DNA of 64,000 bases. It comes from Pseudoxanthomonas broegbernensis. GTDB lineage: Bacteria; Pseudomonadota; Gammaproteobacteria; Xanthomonadales; Xanthomonadaceae. The notes under the pieces were generated by a model. The model saw nothing but the letters and a program-made list of their open reading frames with translations, was not told where the DNA came from and made no database searches. Below are positions 35,972 through 43,645 of the stretch, one piece after another. The position numbers and the translations under genes were made by a program. Position 1 is the stretch's first letter, and every line of letters begins with the position of its first letter. Location: NCBI RefSeq assembly GCF_014202435.1, contig NZ_JACHGU010000006.1, positions 47,773 to 111,772 of the forward strand. Reading direction: 5' to 3'.

Positions 35972-37413
35972 CCCCGCCGCCGCCGCCCGCTTCGGCTTCC
36001 TCCCCGGTCGTCCCCGGCGCGGTGCCGGCCGACTGGCTGGCCGCGCGCAACCTGCGCCTGGCCACCCGGCTGGACGCGATCGCGCTGGACCCGTCCACCG
36101 GCCGCGGCCTGATCCGCGAGGGCGTGCTGCGCCGCGCGGTGGGCCTGACCCTGGAAGCGACCGGCTGCGAGGCGCCGATGGGCGCCACCTGCAAGGTCGA
36201 GGTCGCCGATGGCGGCTGGGTCGAGGCCGAGGTGGTGGGCTTCGCCGGCGAGCGCACCTCGCTGATGCCCAGCGCCGAACTGCATGGCCTGCTGCCCAAC
36301 GCCCGGGTGGTGCCGGTGCGCCGCCGCGGCGGCGTGGAGGTGGGCGAAGGCCTGCTCGGCCGGGTCATCGACTCGGACGGCGTGCCGCTGGACGGCCGCG
36401 GCCCGGTCCGCGCCGAGGGCAGCGTGGGCATGGCCGGCGTGGCGATCAACCCGCTGGCGCGCGAACCCATCATCCAGCCGCTGGACGTGGGCGTGCGCGC
36501 GATCAACGCCCTGCTGCCCATCGGCCGCGGCCAGCGCGTGGGCCTGTTCGCCGGCTCGGGCGTGGGCAAGTCGACCCTGCTGGGGATGATGACCCGCTAC
36601 ACCGCCGCCGACGTCATCGTGGTCGGCCTGATCGGCGAGCGCGGCCGCGAGGTGCGCGACTTCGTCGAGACCACCCTGGGCGAGGAAGGCCTGCGCCGCG
36701 CCGTGGTCGTGGCCGCCCCGGCCGACCGACCGCCGCTGGCGCGCCTGCACGGCGCCTACCGCGCCACCGCCATCGCCGAGTGGTTCCGCGACCAGGGCCT
36801 GAACGTGTTGCTGCTGATGGATTCGCTGACCCGCTTCGCCCAGGCTCAGCGCGAGATCGGCCTGTCGGTGGGCGAGCCGCCGACCACCCGCGGCTACCCG
36901 CCGAGCGTGTTCGCCAAGCTGCCGGCGCTGGTCGAGCGCGCCGGCAACGGGGCCGCCGGGCGCGGCTCGATCACCGCCTTCTACACCGTACTGACCGAGG
37001 GCGACGACCCGCAGGACCCGATCGCCGACGCCGCCCGCGCGATCCTCGACGGCCACATCCTGCTCTCGCGCCGAATCGCCGACGCCGGCCTGTACCCGGC
37101 CATCGACGTGGAATCCTCGGTCAGCCGCGTGGTCCAGGACATCGCCGACGAGACCTGGCGCGAACGCATCCGCGCGCTCAAGCGCCTGGTGTCGGCCTAC
37201 AACGCCAACCGCGACCTGATCGCCATCGGCGCCTACCAGCGCGGCAACGACCCGGTGGTGGACGAGGCCCTGGAGCGCTGGCCGGAGATCGTCGAGTTCC
37301 TCGGCCAGGACGTGGCCCGTGCCGCCGACCTGGGCCACAGCCGCGAGGCGCTTGCACAGCTCTTGCATGAGCAGCCGGAAGACAGGCTGCATGAGAAGGA
37401 GACCACCGCATGA
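35968..37413 (+). CDS. fliI: Flagellar export ATPase FliI
   Basis: FliI is the hexameric ATPase of the flagellar type III export system, homologous to the F1 beta subunit. From ATG 35968 it has 481 residues. Walker A is GLFAGSGVGKSTLLGMM near 192-206, the catalytic Glu lies in GLIGERGREVRDF near 222, and Walker B is LLLMDSLTRFAQAQREIG near 280. RGYPPSVFAKLP and DVESSVSRVVQDI follow as in the family. The N-terminal 25 residues are Pro/Ala-rich. It is coupled to fliH and fliJ by four-base overlaps. Confidence 0.97.
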   Translation: MTPPPPPASASSPVVPGAVPADWLAARNLRLATRLDAIALDPSTGRGLIREGVLRRAVGLTLEATGCEAPMGATCKVEVADGGWVEAEVVGFAGERTSLMPSAELHGLLPNARVVPVRRRGGVEVGEGLLGRVIDSDGVPLDGRGPVRAEGSVGMAGVAINPLAREPIIQPLDVGVRAINALLPIGRGQRVGLFAGSGVGKSTLLGMMTRYTAADVIVVGLIGERGREVRDFVETTLGEEGLRRAVVVAAPADRPPLARLHGAYRATAIAEWFRDQGLNVLLLMDSLTRFAQAQREIGLSVGEPPTTRGYPPSVFAKLPALVERAGNGAAGRGSITAFYTVLTEGDDPQDPIADAARAILDGHILLSRRIADAGLYPAIDVESSVSRVVQDIADETWRERIRALKRLVSAYNANRDLIAIGAYQRGNDPVVDEALERWPEIVEFLGQDVARAADLGHSREALAQLLHEQPEDRLHEKETTA

Positions 37414-37868
37414 TGCAGTCCCGCCGCATCGACCCGCTGCTGCGCCGCGCGCAGGAGCACGAGGACACCGTGGCCCGCGAGCTGGCCGAGCGCCAGCGCG
37501 CGCATGCGCTGCAGGAGTCGCGCCTGGACGAGCTTCGCCGCTACGTGGACGAATACGCCTCCAGCCAGATGGCCGCCACCAGCCCGGCGCAACTGGCCAA
37601 CCGCCGCGCCTTCCTCGACCGCCTGGAAAGCGCGGTGGAGCAGCAATGCCGCAACGTGGACAGCAGCCGCCAGCACCTGGAGGCCGAGCGCACCCGCCTG
37701 CTGCTGGCCAGCCGCGACAAGCAGGTGCTGGAGCAACTGGCCGCCAGCTACCGCGCGCAGGAACGCAAGGTGGACGAACGCCGCAGCCAGCGCGACATGG
37801 ACGACCTGGGCGCGCGCCGCGTCCGCGCCGCGCAGCAGGCCAGCGAAGCCGAGGGAGAGTCGCATTGA
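37410..37868 (+). CDS. fliJ: Flagellar export protein FliJ
   Basis: FliJ is a coiled-coil protein that inserts into the FliI hexamer and escorts chaperones to FlhA. The 152-residue product is almost entirely charged helix: RRAQEHEDTVARELAERQRA, then LESAVEQQCRNVDSSRQHLE and KQVLEQLAASYRAQERKVDE with RRSQRDMDDLGARR, the usual FliJ C-terminal pattern. The family is weakly conserved, but length, coiled-coil character and position between fliI and fliK are decisive. It overlaps the fliI stop by four bases. Confidence 0.92.
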   Translation: MMQSRRIDPLLRRAQEHEDTVARELAERQRAHALQESRLDELRRYVDEYASSQMAATSPAQLANRRAFLDRLESAVEQQCRNVDSSRQHLEAERTRLLLASRDKQVLEQLAASYRAQERKVDERRSQRDMDDLGARRVRAAQQASEAEGESH

Positions 37869-37870
37869 AC

Positions 37871-39109
37871 ATGTCAGCCATCGCCAACGCCGTGGCGCCC
37901 GCGCCGGCGCCGCCCGCTCCCGGCGCCAGCGGCGTGGAAAGCGCCGGCGACGGCCAGTTCTCGCGCATGCTCCAGGGGGGCGCGCAGCAGGAAGGCACGC
38001 CGCGCACCGATCCGGCCAACGCCGGCGACACCCGGCCCGGAAAGCGTGCCGACGCGGCCGGCCGCGATGCCGGGCATCGCGCCGCCGCCCGCGCCCCGGG
38101 CGCCGAGGATGGCGAAGACGCCGACCCGGCCGCCACGGCCGAGGCCGGCGAGACCTTGCGCTCCGCGGACGCGGCGCCGGACGCGGAAACGGCGCCCGAC
38201 AACGGCTGGCCGCCGCCGGGGCTGGCCAGCCTGCTCGATCCGGCGGCCGCACCGCCGCCCGCCACCGGCGCCGCGGTGGCGCAGGAGGCACCGGCGTCCA
38301 GCTTCGCGGGCGCCCCGAGTGCGACAGGCGCGACGGCGATGCCCCAGGGGCTGCCGGGCGCTGTGCCGGCGGCCGTTGCCGGCACCGCCGATGCCCAGGC
38401 CCAGACCCAGCCGGTCGCCGACGCCCCCGCCGCCGATGGCGCCCGCCCGCTTCCCGCCGCCGCTGCCGCCACCGCGGCGGCGAGTACCAAGGCCCTGCCC
38501 GTCGCGGAGCAAGGCACCGCTTCCCCGGCACCCGCCGATCCCCTGCCTGTCGCGGCCGCGGCGTCCCCGGCTCCCACGGCCTCCACCGCCTCCACTGCCG
38601 ATGCTTCGGCGGCCACCTTCGTCCTGCCGCCGGTGGCGCCGCCGCCTGCCGCCGCGTCCGCGCCGCCGCTCTCCGCCCCGCACGCACCGGTGCCGCAGTT
38701 GCACGGCCAGGCCTTCGCCGACGACATCGGCACCCATGTGCAGTGGCTGGCCGGGCAGAAGATCGGCCATGCCCACATCCGCATCTCGCCGCAGGAACTG
38801 GGGCCGGTGGAGATCCGCCTGCGACTGGACGGCGACCGCATCAGCGCCGACTTCACCAGTGCCCAGCCGGAAGTGCGCCAGGCGTTGGAAAGCAGCCTGC
38901 CGCGCCTGCGCGAAATGCTGGGCCAGCATGGCTTCCAATTGGCCCATGCGGGCGTGGGCCAGCAGTCGCCGCAATCGCAGCGCGATGGCAATAGCCAGGC
39001 GGCCGGCACCGGCACGGGCGGCGGGCATGGCGATGCGGCCGTTGGCGAGGAAACGGCAGCCCCCCCCGTGCACAGCGTCCGCCGCGGCCTGCTCGACGCC
39101 TACGCCTGA
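37871..39109 (+). CDS. fliK: Hook-length control protein FliK
   Basis: FliK is the exported molecular ruler that measures hook length and switches FlhB specificity. The 412-residue product has a long disordered Ala/Pro-rich N-terminal part (1-275). The conserved C-terminal switch domain follows: HVQWLAGQKIGHAHIRISPQ, then ELGPVEIRLRLDGDRISADF and VRQALESSLPRLREMLGQHG, residues about 285-360. The ruler part is extreme in composition, with long runs of Ala and Pro. The ATG at 37871 lies three bases after the fliJ stop; a TTG overlapping that stop is less likely. Confidence 0.94.
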   Translation: MSAIANAVAPAPAPPAPGASGVESAGDGQFSRMLQGGAQQEGTPRTDPANAGDTRPGKRADAAGRDAGHRAAARAPGAEDGEDADPAATAEAGETLRSADAAPDAETAPDNGWPPPGLASLLDPAAAPPPATGAAVAQEAPASSFAGAPSATGATAMPQGLPGAVPAAVAGTADAQAQTQPVADAPAADGARPLPAAAAATAAASTKALPVAEQGTASPAPADPLPVAAAASPAPTASTASTADASAATFVLPPVAPPPAAASAPPLSAPHAPVPQLHGQAFADDIGTHVQWLAGQKIGHAHIRISPQELGPVEIRLRLDGDRISADFTSAQPEVRQALESSLPRLREMLGQHGFQLAHAGVGQQSPQSQRDGNSQAAGTGTGGGHGDAAVGEETAAPPVHSVRRGLLDAYA

Positions 39110-39269
39110 CCTCGTCGTCCCCGCCGCTTTCCCGAACCCCGCCGCGCCGCCAGCGCGGCGCCGGCCATACGGGCTCCCCGCCCACCGCTTGCGGCCATGC
39201 CCCTTGCAGGTGCTGCCGGCCGGGCCTCCTGTCCACGGCCCACAACGCGTCAAATCCCCGCCACGCCCG

Positions 39270-39285
39270 CGGCACGGTGCTTGCA
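39270..39285 (+). promoter_or_regulatory. Sigma-54 promoter of fliL operon
   Basis: CGGCACG-GTGC-TTGCA has exact GG-N10-GC spacing. Transcription would begin near 39297, just 22 bases before the fliL GTG start, with an aaggag ribosome site between. It makes fliL-R a separate transcription unit from fliE-K. Confidence 0.83.
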
Positions 39286-39318
39286 TCCTGACGATGGCAA
39301 TCCCAAGGAGAAAGACGC

Positions 39319-39846
39319 GTGCCCGCTGCCGCCGACAAGACAACACGGACCCCGCCTTCCAAGACCGCCTCCGCCAAGAAGGGCGGCGGCAAGCTGCCGC
39401 TGATCCTGGGCCTGGTGGCCCTCGTCGCCATCGCCGGCGTGGCCGGCACCTGGTACCGGGCCTCGCACCGTGCCGCCGAGGCGGAAGCAGCCGTGGCCCA
39501 GGCGGCCAAGTCGAAACTGCCGGCCCAGGCCCAGTACCTCGCCCTGGAGCCGCCGTTCGTGGTCAACCTCAACGGCGGCCTGGACGGCCCGCAGTACCTG
39601 CAGGTCGAGATCCAGCTCATGACCCGCGACGCGGCCGCGCTGGCCAACCTGCAGCGCCACAGCCCGGCCATCCGCGCCCGCCTGCTGATGCTGCTGGCGC
39701 AGCAGACCCCGGAAGGCATCGCCGACCGCGCGGGCAAGGAGAAGCTGCAGACCCAGGCGCTCGCCGAGGTGCAGAAGCTCATGCGCACCGAAACCGGTTC
39801 GGCCGGCGCCGAAGCCCTGCTGTTCACCAGCTTCGTCACCCAGTGA
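39319..39846 (+). CDS. fliL: Stator-associated membrane protein FliL
   Basis: FliL is a single-pass inner-membrane protein that rings the stators and supports torque. The 175-residue product has a Lys-rich cytoplasmic start, one membrane segment (residues about 26-44, LPLILGLVALVAIAGVAGTW) and a periplasmic stomatin-like domain (YLALEPPFVVNLNGGLDGPQ, then YLQVEIQLMTRD). The C-terminus ALLFTSFVTQ is typical. The start is GTG 39319 with a strong aaggag site; the ATG at 39294 is in another frame. fliM follows 13 bases later. Confidence 0.94.
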   Translation: MPAAADKTTRTPPSKTASAKKGGGKLPLILGLVALVAIAGVAGTWYRASHRAAEAEAAVAQAAKSKLPAQAQYLALEPPFVVNLNGGLDGPQYLQVEIQLMTRDAAALANLQRHSPAIRARLLMLLAQQTPEGIADRAGKEKLQTQALAEVQKLMRTETGSAGAEALLFTSFVTQ

Positions 39847-39859
39847 GGGGCGCACGCCC

Positions 39860-40876
39860 ATGACCATCAACGACCTGCTCTCCCAGGACGAGATCGACGC
39901 CCTCCTCCATGGCGTGGATTCGGGCGCGGTCAACACCGAGCCGGAGCCGGTCGACCCGGGCGTGGCCCGCCCCTACGACTTCGCCAGCCAGGACCGGATC
40001 ATCCGCGGCCGGATGCCGACCCTGGAGATGGTCAACGAGCGTTTCGTGCGGCTGTGGCGGATCGGCCTGTTCAACCTGATCCGGCGCTCGGCCGACCTGT
40101 CGGTGCGCGGCATCGAGCTGATCAAGTTCGGCGACTACATGCACTCGCTGTACGTGCCGACCAACCTCAACCTGGTCAAGTTCAAGCCGCTGCGCGGCAC
40201 CGGGCTGATCGTGTTCGAGCCCAAGCTGGTGTTCACCGTGGTGGACAACTTCTTCGGCGGCGACGGCCGCTACCCCACCCGCATCGAGGGCCGCGAGTTC
40301 ACCCCTACCGAGATGCGCGTGATCCAGTTGCTGCTCAAGCAGACCTTCGCCGACCTGAGCGAGGCCTGGGCGCCGGTGATGGACGTGGAGTTCGAGTACA
40401 TCAACTCGGAGATCAACCCGCACTTCGCCAACATCGTCACCCCGCGCGAGTACGTGGTGGTCAGCCGCTTCCACGTCGAGCTGGAAGGCGGCGGCGGCGA
40501 GATCCACGTGACCCTGCCCTACTCCATGCTCGAGCCGATCCGCGAGCTGCTCGACGCCGGCATCCAGAGCGATCGCATCGACCGCGACGAAAGCTGGAAC
40601 GCCACCCTGCGCGAGCAGTTGATGCTGGCCGAGGTGAACCTGTCCAGCGTGCTGGCGCAGAAGCGCATCGACCTGCGCGGCCTCACCCGGCTCAAGGTCG
40701 GCGACATCCTGCCCATCGAGCTGCCGCGCCACATCCCGATCTGCGTGGAGGACATCCCGGTGTTCACCGGCGAATTCGGCCTAGCCAACGGCCGCAACGC
40801 GGTGAAGATCGTCCAGACCCGACCGCCCGGCAGCGTCGCGCCGCGGCCTCCGCTTTCCGAGGAAACGCCCACATGA
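39860..40876 (+). CDS. fliM: Flagellar switch protein FliM
   Basis: FliM forms the C-ring wall and binds phospho-CheY. The 338-residue product starts with the CheY-docking peptide (LLSQDEIDALLHGV, residues 6-19). Then come the middle CheC-like domain (RIIRGRMPTLEMVNERFVRL, FFGGDGRYPTRIEGREFTPT) and the C-terminal SpoA/FliN-like domain (LTRLKVGDILPIELPRHIPI). Its docking peptide resembles the duplicated linker motif in the first CheA of this window. It overlaps fliN by four bases. Confidence 0.98.
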   Translation: MTINDLLSQDEIDALLHGVDSGAVNTEPEPVDPGVARPYDFASQDRIIRGRMPTLEMVNERFVRLWRIGLFNLIRRSADLSVRGIELIKFGDYMHSLYVPTNLNLVKFKPLRGTGLIVFEPKLVFTVVDNFFGGDGRYPTRIEGREFTPTEMRVIQLLLKQTFADLSEAWAPVMDVEFEYINSEINPHFANIVTPREYVVVSRFHVELEGGGGEIHVTLPYSMLEPIRELLDAGIQSDRIDRDESWNATLREQLMLAEVNLSSVLAQKRIDLRGLTRLKVGDILPIELPRHIPICVEDIPVFTGEFGLANGRNAVKIVQTRPPGSVAPRPPLSEETPT

Positions 40877-41211
40877 ACCCGAACGAAGAATCCGAAGCCA
40901 GCCCGGCGCAGTTCGACGCCCTGCAATCGGACGCCGACGCCGACATCCGCGACCTCAACCTGGACGTCATCCTCGACGTGCCGGTGACCCTGTCGCTGGA
41001 GGTCGGGCGCACGCGCATGCCCATCCGCAACCTGCTGCAGCTCAACCAGGGCTCGGTGATCGAGCTGGAGCGCGGCGCCGGCGAACCGCTGGACGTGTAC
41101 GTCAACGGCACCCTGATCGCGCATGGCGAGGTGGTGGTGATCAACGACCGCTTCGGCGTGCGCCTGACCGACGTGGTCAGCCCCAGCGAGCGGATCCGGA
41201 GACTGCGTTGA
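40873..41211 (+). CDS. fliN: Flagellar switch protein FliN
   Basis: FliN forms the base of the C ring and helps dock export cargo. The 112-residue product has a short acidic N-terminal tail (1-30) and the SpoA domain (LDVILDVPVTLSLEVGRTRM, then IRNLLQLNQGSVIELERGAG, EPLDVYVNGTLIAHGEVVVI), ending with NDRFGVRLTDVVSPSERIRR. Length is standard. It lies between fliM (ATGA overlap) and fliO, which starts within its stop codon. Confidence 0.97.
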   Translation: MNPNEESEASPAQFDALQSDADADIRDLNLDVILDVPVTLSLEVGRTRMPIRNLLQLNQGSVIELERGAGEPLDVYVNGTLIAHGEVVVINDRFGVRLTDVVSPSERIRRLR

Positions 41212-41627
41212 TCCCGCTGCTGGCCGCCGCCGCGCAGTCCGTCGCCACCGCCGCCCGGCCGGTGGCACAGCAGTCCGCCGCGCATGCGCCTGCCACGCCC
41301 GGCCTGTTCGGCGCGTTCCTGGCGCTGCTGCTGGTGCTGGGGTTGATCCTGGGCCTGGCCTGGCTGCTGCGGCGCCTGCCCGGCGGCCTGCGCACGGCCG
41401 AGGGGCTGCGCGTGGTCGGCAGCCTGCCGCTGGGCGCCAAGGAGCGCCTGGTGGTGGTGGAGGTGGGCGGCCGCCAATTGCTGCTGGGCGTCACCTCGGC
41501 CGGCATCTCCCTGCTGCACGACCTGCCCGAGCCGCTGCCGCCGGCCGAGCCGCCCAGGCTTCCGAATCTCAAGGACCTGCCCAACTTCGCCCAGTTGCTG
41601 TCGCAGCGGCTGCGCAAGGACGCCTGA
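41208..41627 (+). CDS. fliO: Flagellar export gate assembly protein FliO
   Basis: FliO is a small membrane protein that helps assemble the FliP-FliQ-FliR gate. The 139-residue product has one strong membrane segment (residues about 33-54, FGAFLALLLVLGLILGLAWL) after a short Ala-rich start, then a cytoplasmic domain (EGLRVVGSLPLGAKERLVVV, then EVGGRQLLLGVTSAGISLL) typical of the family. The start is TTG 41208, overlapping the fliN TGA, an uncommon start codon that may keep FliO low relative to FliN. Confidence 0.9.
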   Translation: MIPLLAAAAQSVATAARPVAQQSAAHAPATPGLFGAFLALLLVLGLILGLAWLLRRLPGGLRTAEGLRVVGSLPLGAKERLVVVEVGGRQLLLGVTSAGISLLHDLPEPLPPAEPPRLPNLKDLPNFAQLLSQRLRKDA

Positions 41628-41630
41628 CCC

Positions 41631-42407
41631 ATGCCGCGCCGCCCTTCCCTTTCCCGCCTGTTGCTCCTGCTGTCCGTGCTGCTGCTGGCCTGCGCGCCGC
41701 TGCTGGCCCTGGCGGCGCCCGCCGGCGCCCCGCAGATGCCGGCGCTGCCGGACGTGACCGTCGGCCGCATCGGCGATGCGCCGGTGAGCGTGCCGCTGCA
41801 GACCCTGCTGCTGATGACGGCCATCACCCTGCTGCCGTCGCTGCTGCTGGTGATGACCGCCTTCACCCGCATCATCATTGTGCTGGCGCTGCTGCGCCAG
41901 GCGCTGGGCACCGGGCAGACGCCTTCCAACCAGATCCTGGTCGGCCTGGCCCTGTTCCTGACCGCGCTGGTGATGATGCCGGTGTGGCAGAAGGCCTGGG
42001 AGAGCGGCCTGGCGCCCTACCTCAACGGCGAGATCGACTTCCGCACCGCCTGGGACCTGGGCGCCGCGCCGCTGCGCGGCTTCATGCTCGCCCAGGTGCG
42101 CGACACCGACCTGATGACCTTCGCCGGACTGGCCGGCCACGGCACCTACGCCGGCCCGGACGCGGTGCCGTTCCCGGTGCTGGTGGCCTCCTTCGTCACC
42201 TCCGAGCTGAAGACCGCCTTCGAGATCGGCTTCCTGATCTTCATCCCGTTCGTGATCATCGACATCGTGGTGGCCAGCGTGCTGATGTCGATGGGCATGA
42301 TGATGCTCTCCCCGATGCTGGTCTCCGCCCCCTTCAAGATCCTGCTGTTCGTGCTGGTGGACGGCTGGGTGCTGACGGTGGGCACCCTGGCGGCGAGTTT
42401 CAACTGA
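41631..42407 (+). CDS. fliP: Flagellar export gate protein FliP
   Basis: FliP is a core subunit (five copies) of the export gate. The 258-residue product has a cleavable signal peptide (basic MPRRPSLSR, then a long Leu-rich core) and family motifs: LLLMTAITLLPSLLLVMTAF, then TRIIIVLALLRQALGTGQTP, with SNQILVGLALFLTALVM and later PFVIIDIVVASVLMSMGMMM. Four membrane helices are evident. It follows fliO by three bases and precedes fliQ by one. Confidence 0.97.
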   Translation: MPRRPSLSRLLLLLSVLLLACAPLLALAAPAGAPQMPALPDVTVGRIGDAPVSVPLQTLLLMTAITLLPSLLLVMTAFTRIIIVLALLRQALGTGQTPSNQILVGLALFLTALVMMPVWQKAWESGLAPYLNGEIDFRTAWDLGAAPLRGFMLAQVRDTDLMTFAGLAGHGTYAGPDAVPFPVLVASFVTSELKTAFEIGFLIFIPFVIIDIVVASVLMSMGMMMLSPMLVSAPFKILLFVLVDGWVLTVGTLAASFN

Positions 42408-42408
42408 C

Positions 42409-42678
42409 ATGACCCCCGAACTTGCATTGACCGAGTTGCGCCGCGGCCTGGAAGTGGCGCTGTGGGTGGGCGGGCCGCTGCTGCTGACGGTGCTGGTGGT
42501 GGGCGTGGTGGTGGGCATCGTCCAGGCCGCCACCCAGCTCAACGAGCCGACCATCGCCTTCGTGGCCAAGGCCGCGGCGCTGACCACCGCGCTGTTCGCC
42601 GGCGGCAGCTTCCTGCTGGCCTACCTGGTCGACTACACCAACGCGCTGTTCCAGCGCATCCCCCACCTGATCGGCTGA
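42409..42678 (+). CDS. fliQ: Flagellar export gate protein FliQ
   Basis: FliQ is the small two-helix subunit of the export gate. The 89-residue product has two membrane helices (about 16-38 and 52-74) with LTVLVVGVVVGIVQAATQLN and the family motif NEPTIAFVAKAAAL. Length is the family norm. It begins one base after the fliP stop and fliR follows after 16 bases. Confidence 0.96.
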   Translation: MTPELALTELRRGLEVALWVGGPLLLTVLVVGVVVGIVQAATQLNEPTIAFVAKAAALTTALFAGGSFLLAYLVDYTNALFQRIPHLIG

Positions 42679-42694
42679 AGCGGACGGCACCGGG

Positions 42695-43489
42695 ATGGAT
42701 GCGGCGACCGCGACGGTGATCGATGGCCAGCAGGCCTTCGCGATGATCGGCACGGTGATGTGGACCATGCTGCGCACCGGGGCGATGCTGATGGCCATGC
42801 CATTGATCGGCACCCGCGCGCTGCCGATGCGGATCCGGGTACTGCTGGCCGGCGCGCTGGCCCTGGCGATTTCGCCGATGCTGCCTCCGCCCCCTGCCTC
42901 CGGGGGCATCGACGCGGCCACCGTGCTGGGCGTGGCCCGCGAACTGGCGCTGGGCGTGGCGATGGGGTTCGCCCTGCGCCTGGTCTTCGAGGCCGGCGCA
43001 CTGGCCGGCGAGCTGGTCTCGCTGGGCATGGGCCTGGCCTTCGCGCAGATGACCGACCCGCTGCGCGGCACCCGTTCGGGCGTGGTCGCGCAGTGGTTCT
43101 ACATCGCCTTCGGCCTGCTGTTCTTCGCTTCCGACGGCCACCTGGCGATGATCTCGCTGCTGGTGCGCAGCTACCAGGCACTGCCGCTGGCCGCGGCGTG
43201 GCCGGATGCCCCCGCCATGCTCGGTGTGGTCCCGGAGCTGTTCAGCCTGGTCCTGCGCGGCGGCGTGACCCTGGCCCTGCCGGTGATGGTGGCCATGCTG
43301 GCCACCAACCTGGCCTTCGGCGTGCTGGCGCGCGCGGCGCCGGCGCTCAACCCCATCCAGTTGGGCCTGCCGGTGGCGCTGCTGCTGGGCCTGTTCCTGC
43401 TGGCGGCGCTGGCCACCGAGGTGGCCTCGCCGATCCAGGGCATGTTCGAGCATGCCTTCGGCGCCGGCGCGCGCGTGTTCGCCCCGTAG
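42695..43489 (+). CDS. fliR: Flagellar export gate protein FliR
   Basis: FliR completes the FliP5-Q4-R1 gate. The 264-residue product has about six membrane helices, with RTGAMLMAMPLIGTRALPMR near 29 and later LVFEAGALAGELVSLGMGLA, FAQMTDPLRG and ALNPIQLGLPVALLLGLFLL. Length is normal. It is the last gene of the fliL-R unit. No strong hairpin terminator follows, and a sigma-28 promoter for the next gene begins within 17 bases of its stop. Confidence 0.96.
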   Translation: MDAATATVIDGQQAFAMIGTVMWTMLRTGAMLMAMPLIGTRALPMRIRVLLAGALALAISPMLPPPPASGGIDAATVLGVARELALGVAMGFALRLVFEAGALAGELVSLGMGLAFAQMTDPLRGTRSGVVAQWFYIAFGLLFFASDGHLAMISLLVRSYQALPLAAAWPDAPAMLGVVPELFSLVLRGGVTLALPVMVAMLATNLAFGVLARAAPALNPIQLGLPVALLLGLFLLAALATEVASPIQGMFEHAFGAGARVFAP

Positions 43490-43505
43490 GCCCGGTCCAC
43501 GCCGG

Positions 43506-43532
43506 TCAAGCCGGTGGCCGCACGGCCGATAG
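43506..43532 (+). promoter_or_regulatory. Sigma-28 (FliA) promoter of the GGDEF/EAL gene
   Basis: TCAAGCCG and GCCGATAG are separated by 11 bases. The predicted start near 43539 gives a leader of about 107 bases to GTG 43646, or 149 bases to ATG 43688. Confidence 0.72.
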
Positions 43533-43645
43533 CGTGATGACCATCCGACTTTTTTGACGATGGGTTCCTCTTTCGGTTCCGGATCGATGCGCCATCCGTT
43601 TCCCCACCGGGGCGGCGCTTCTCATTTTCCTGCGGGGAACGCATA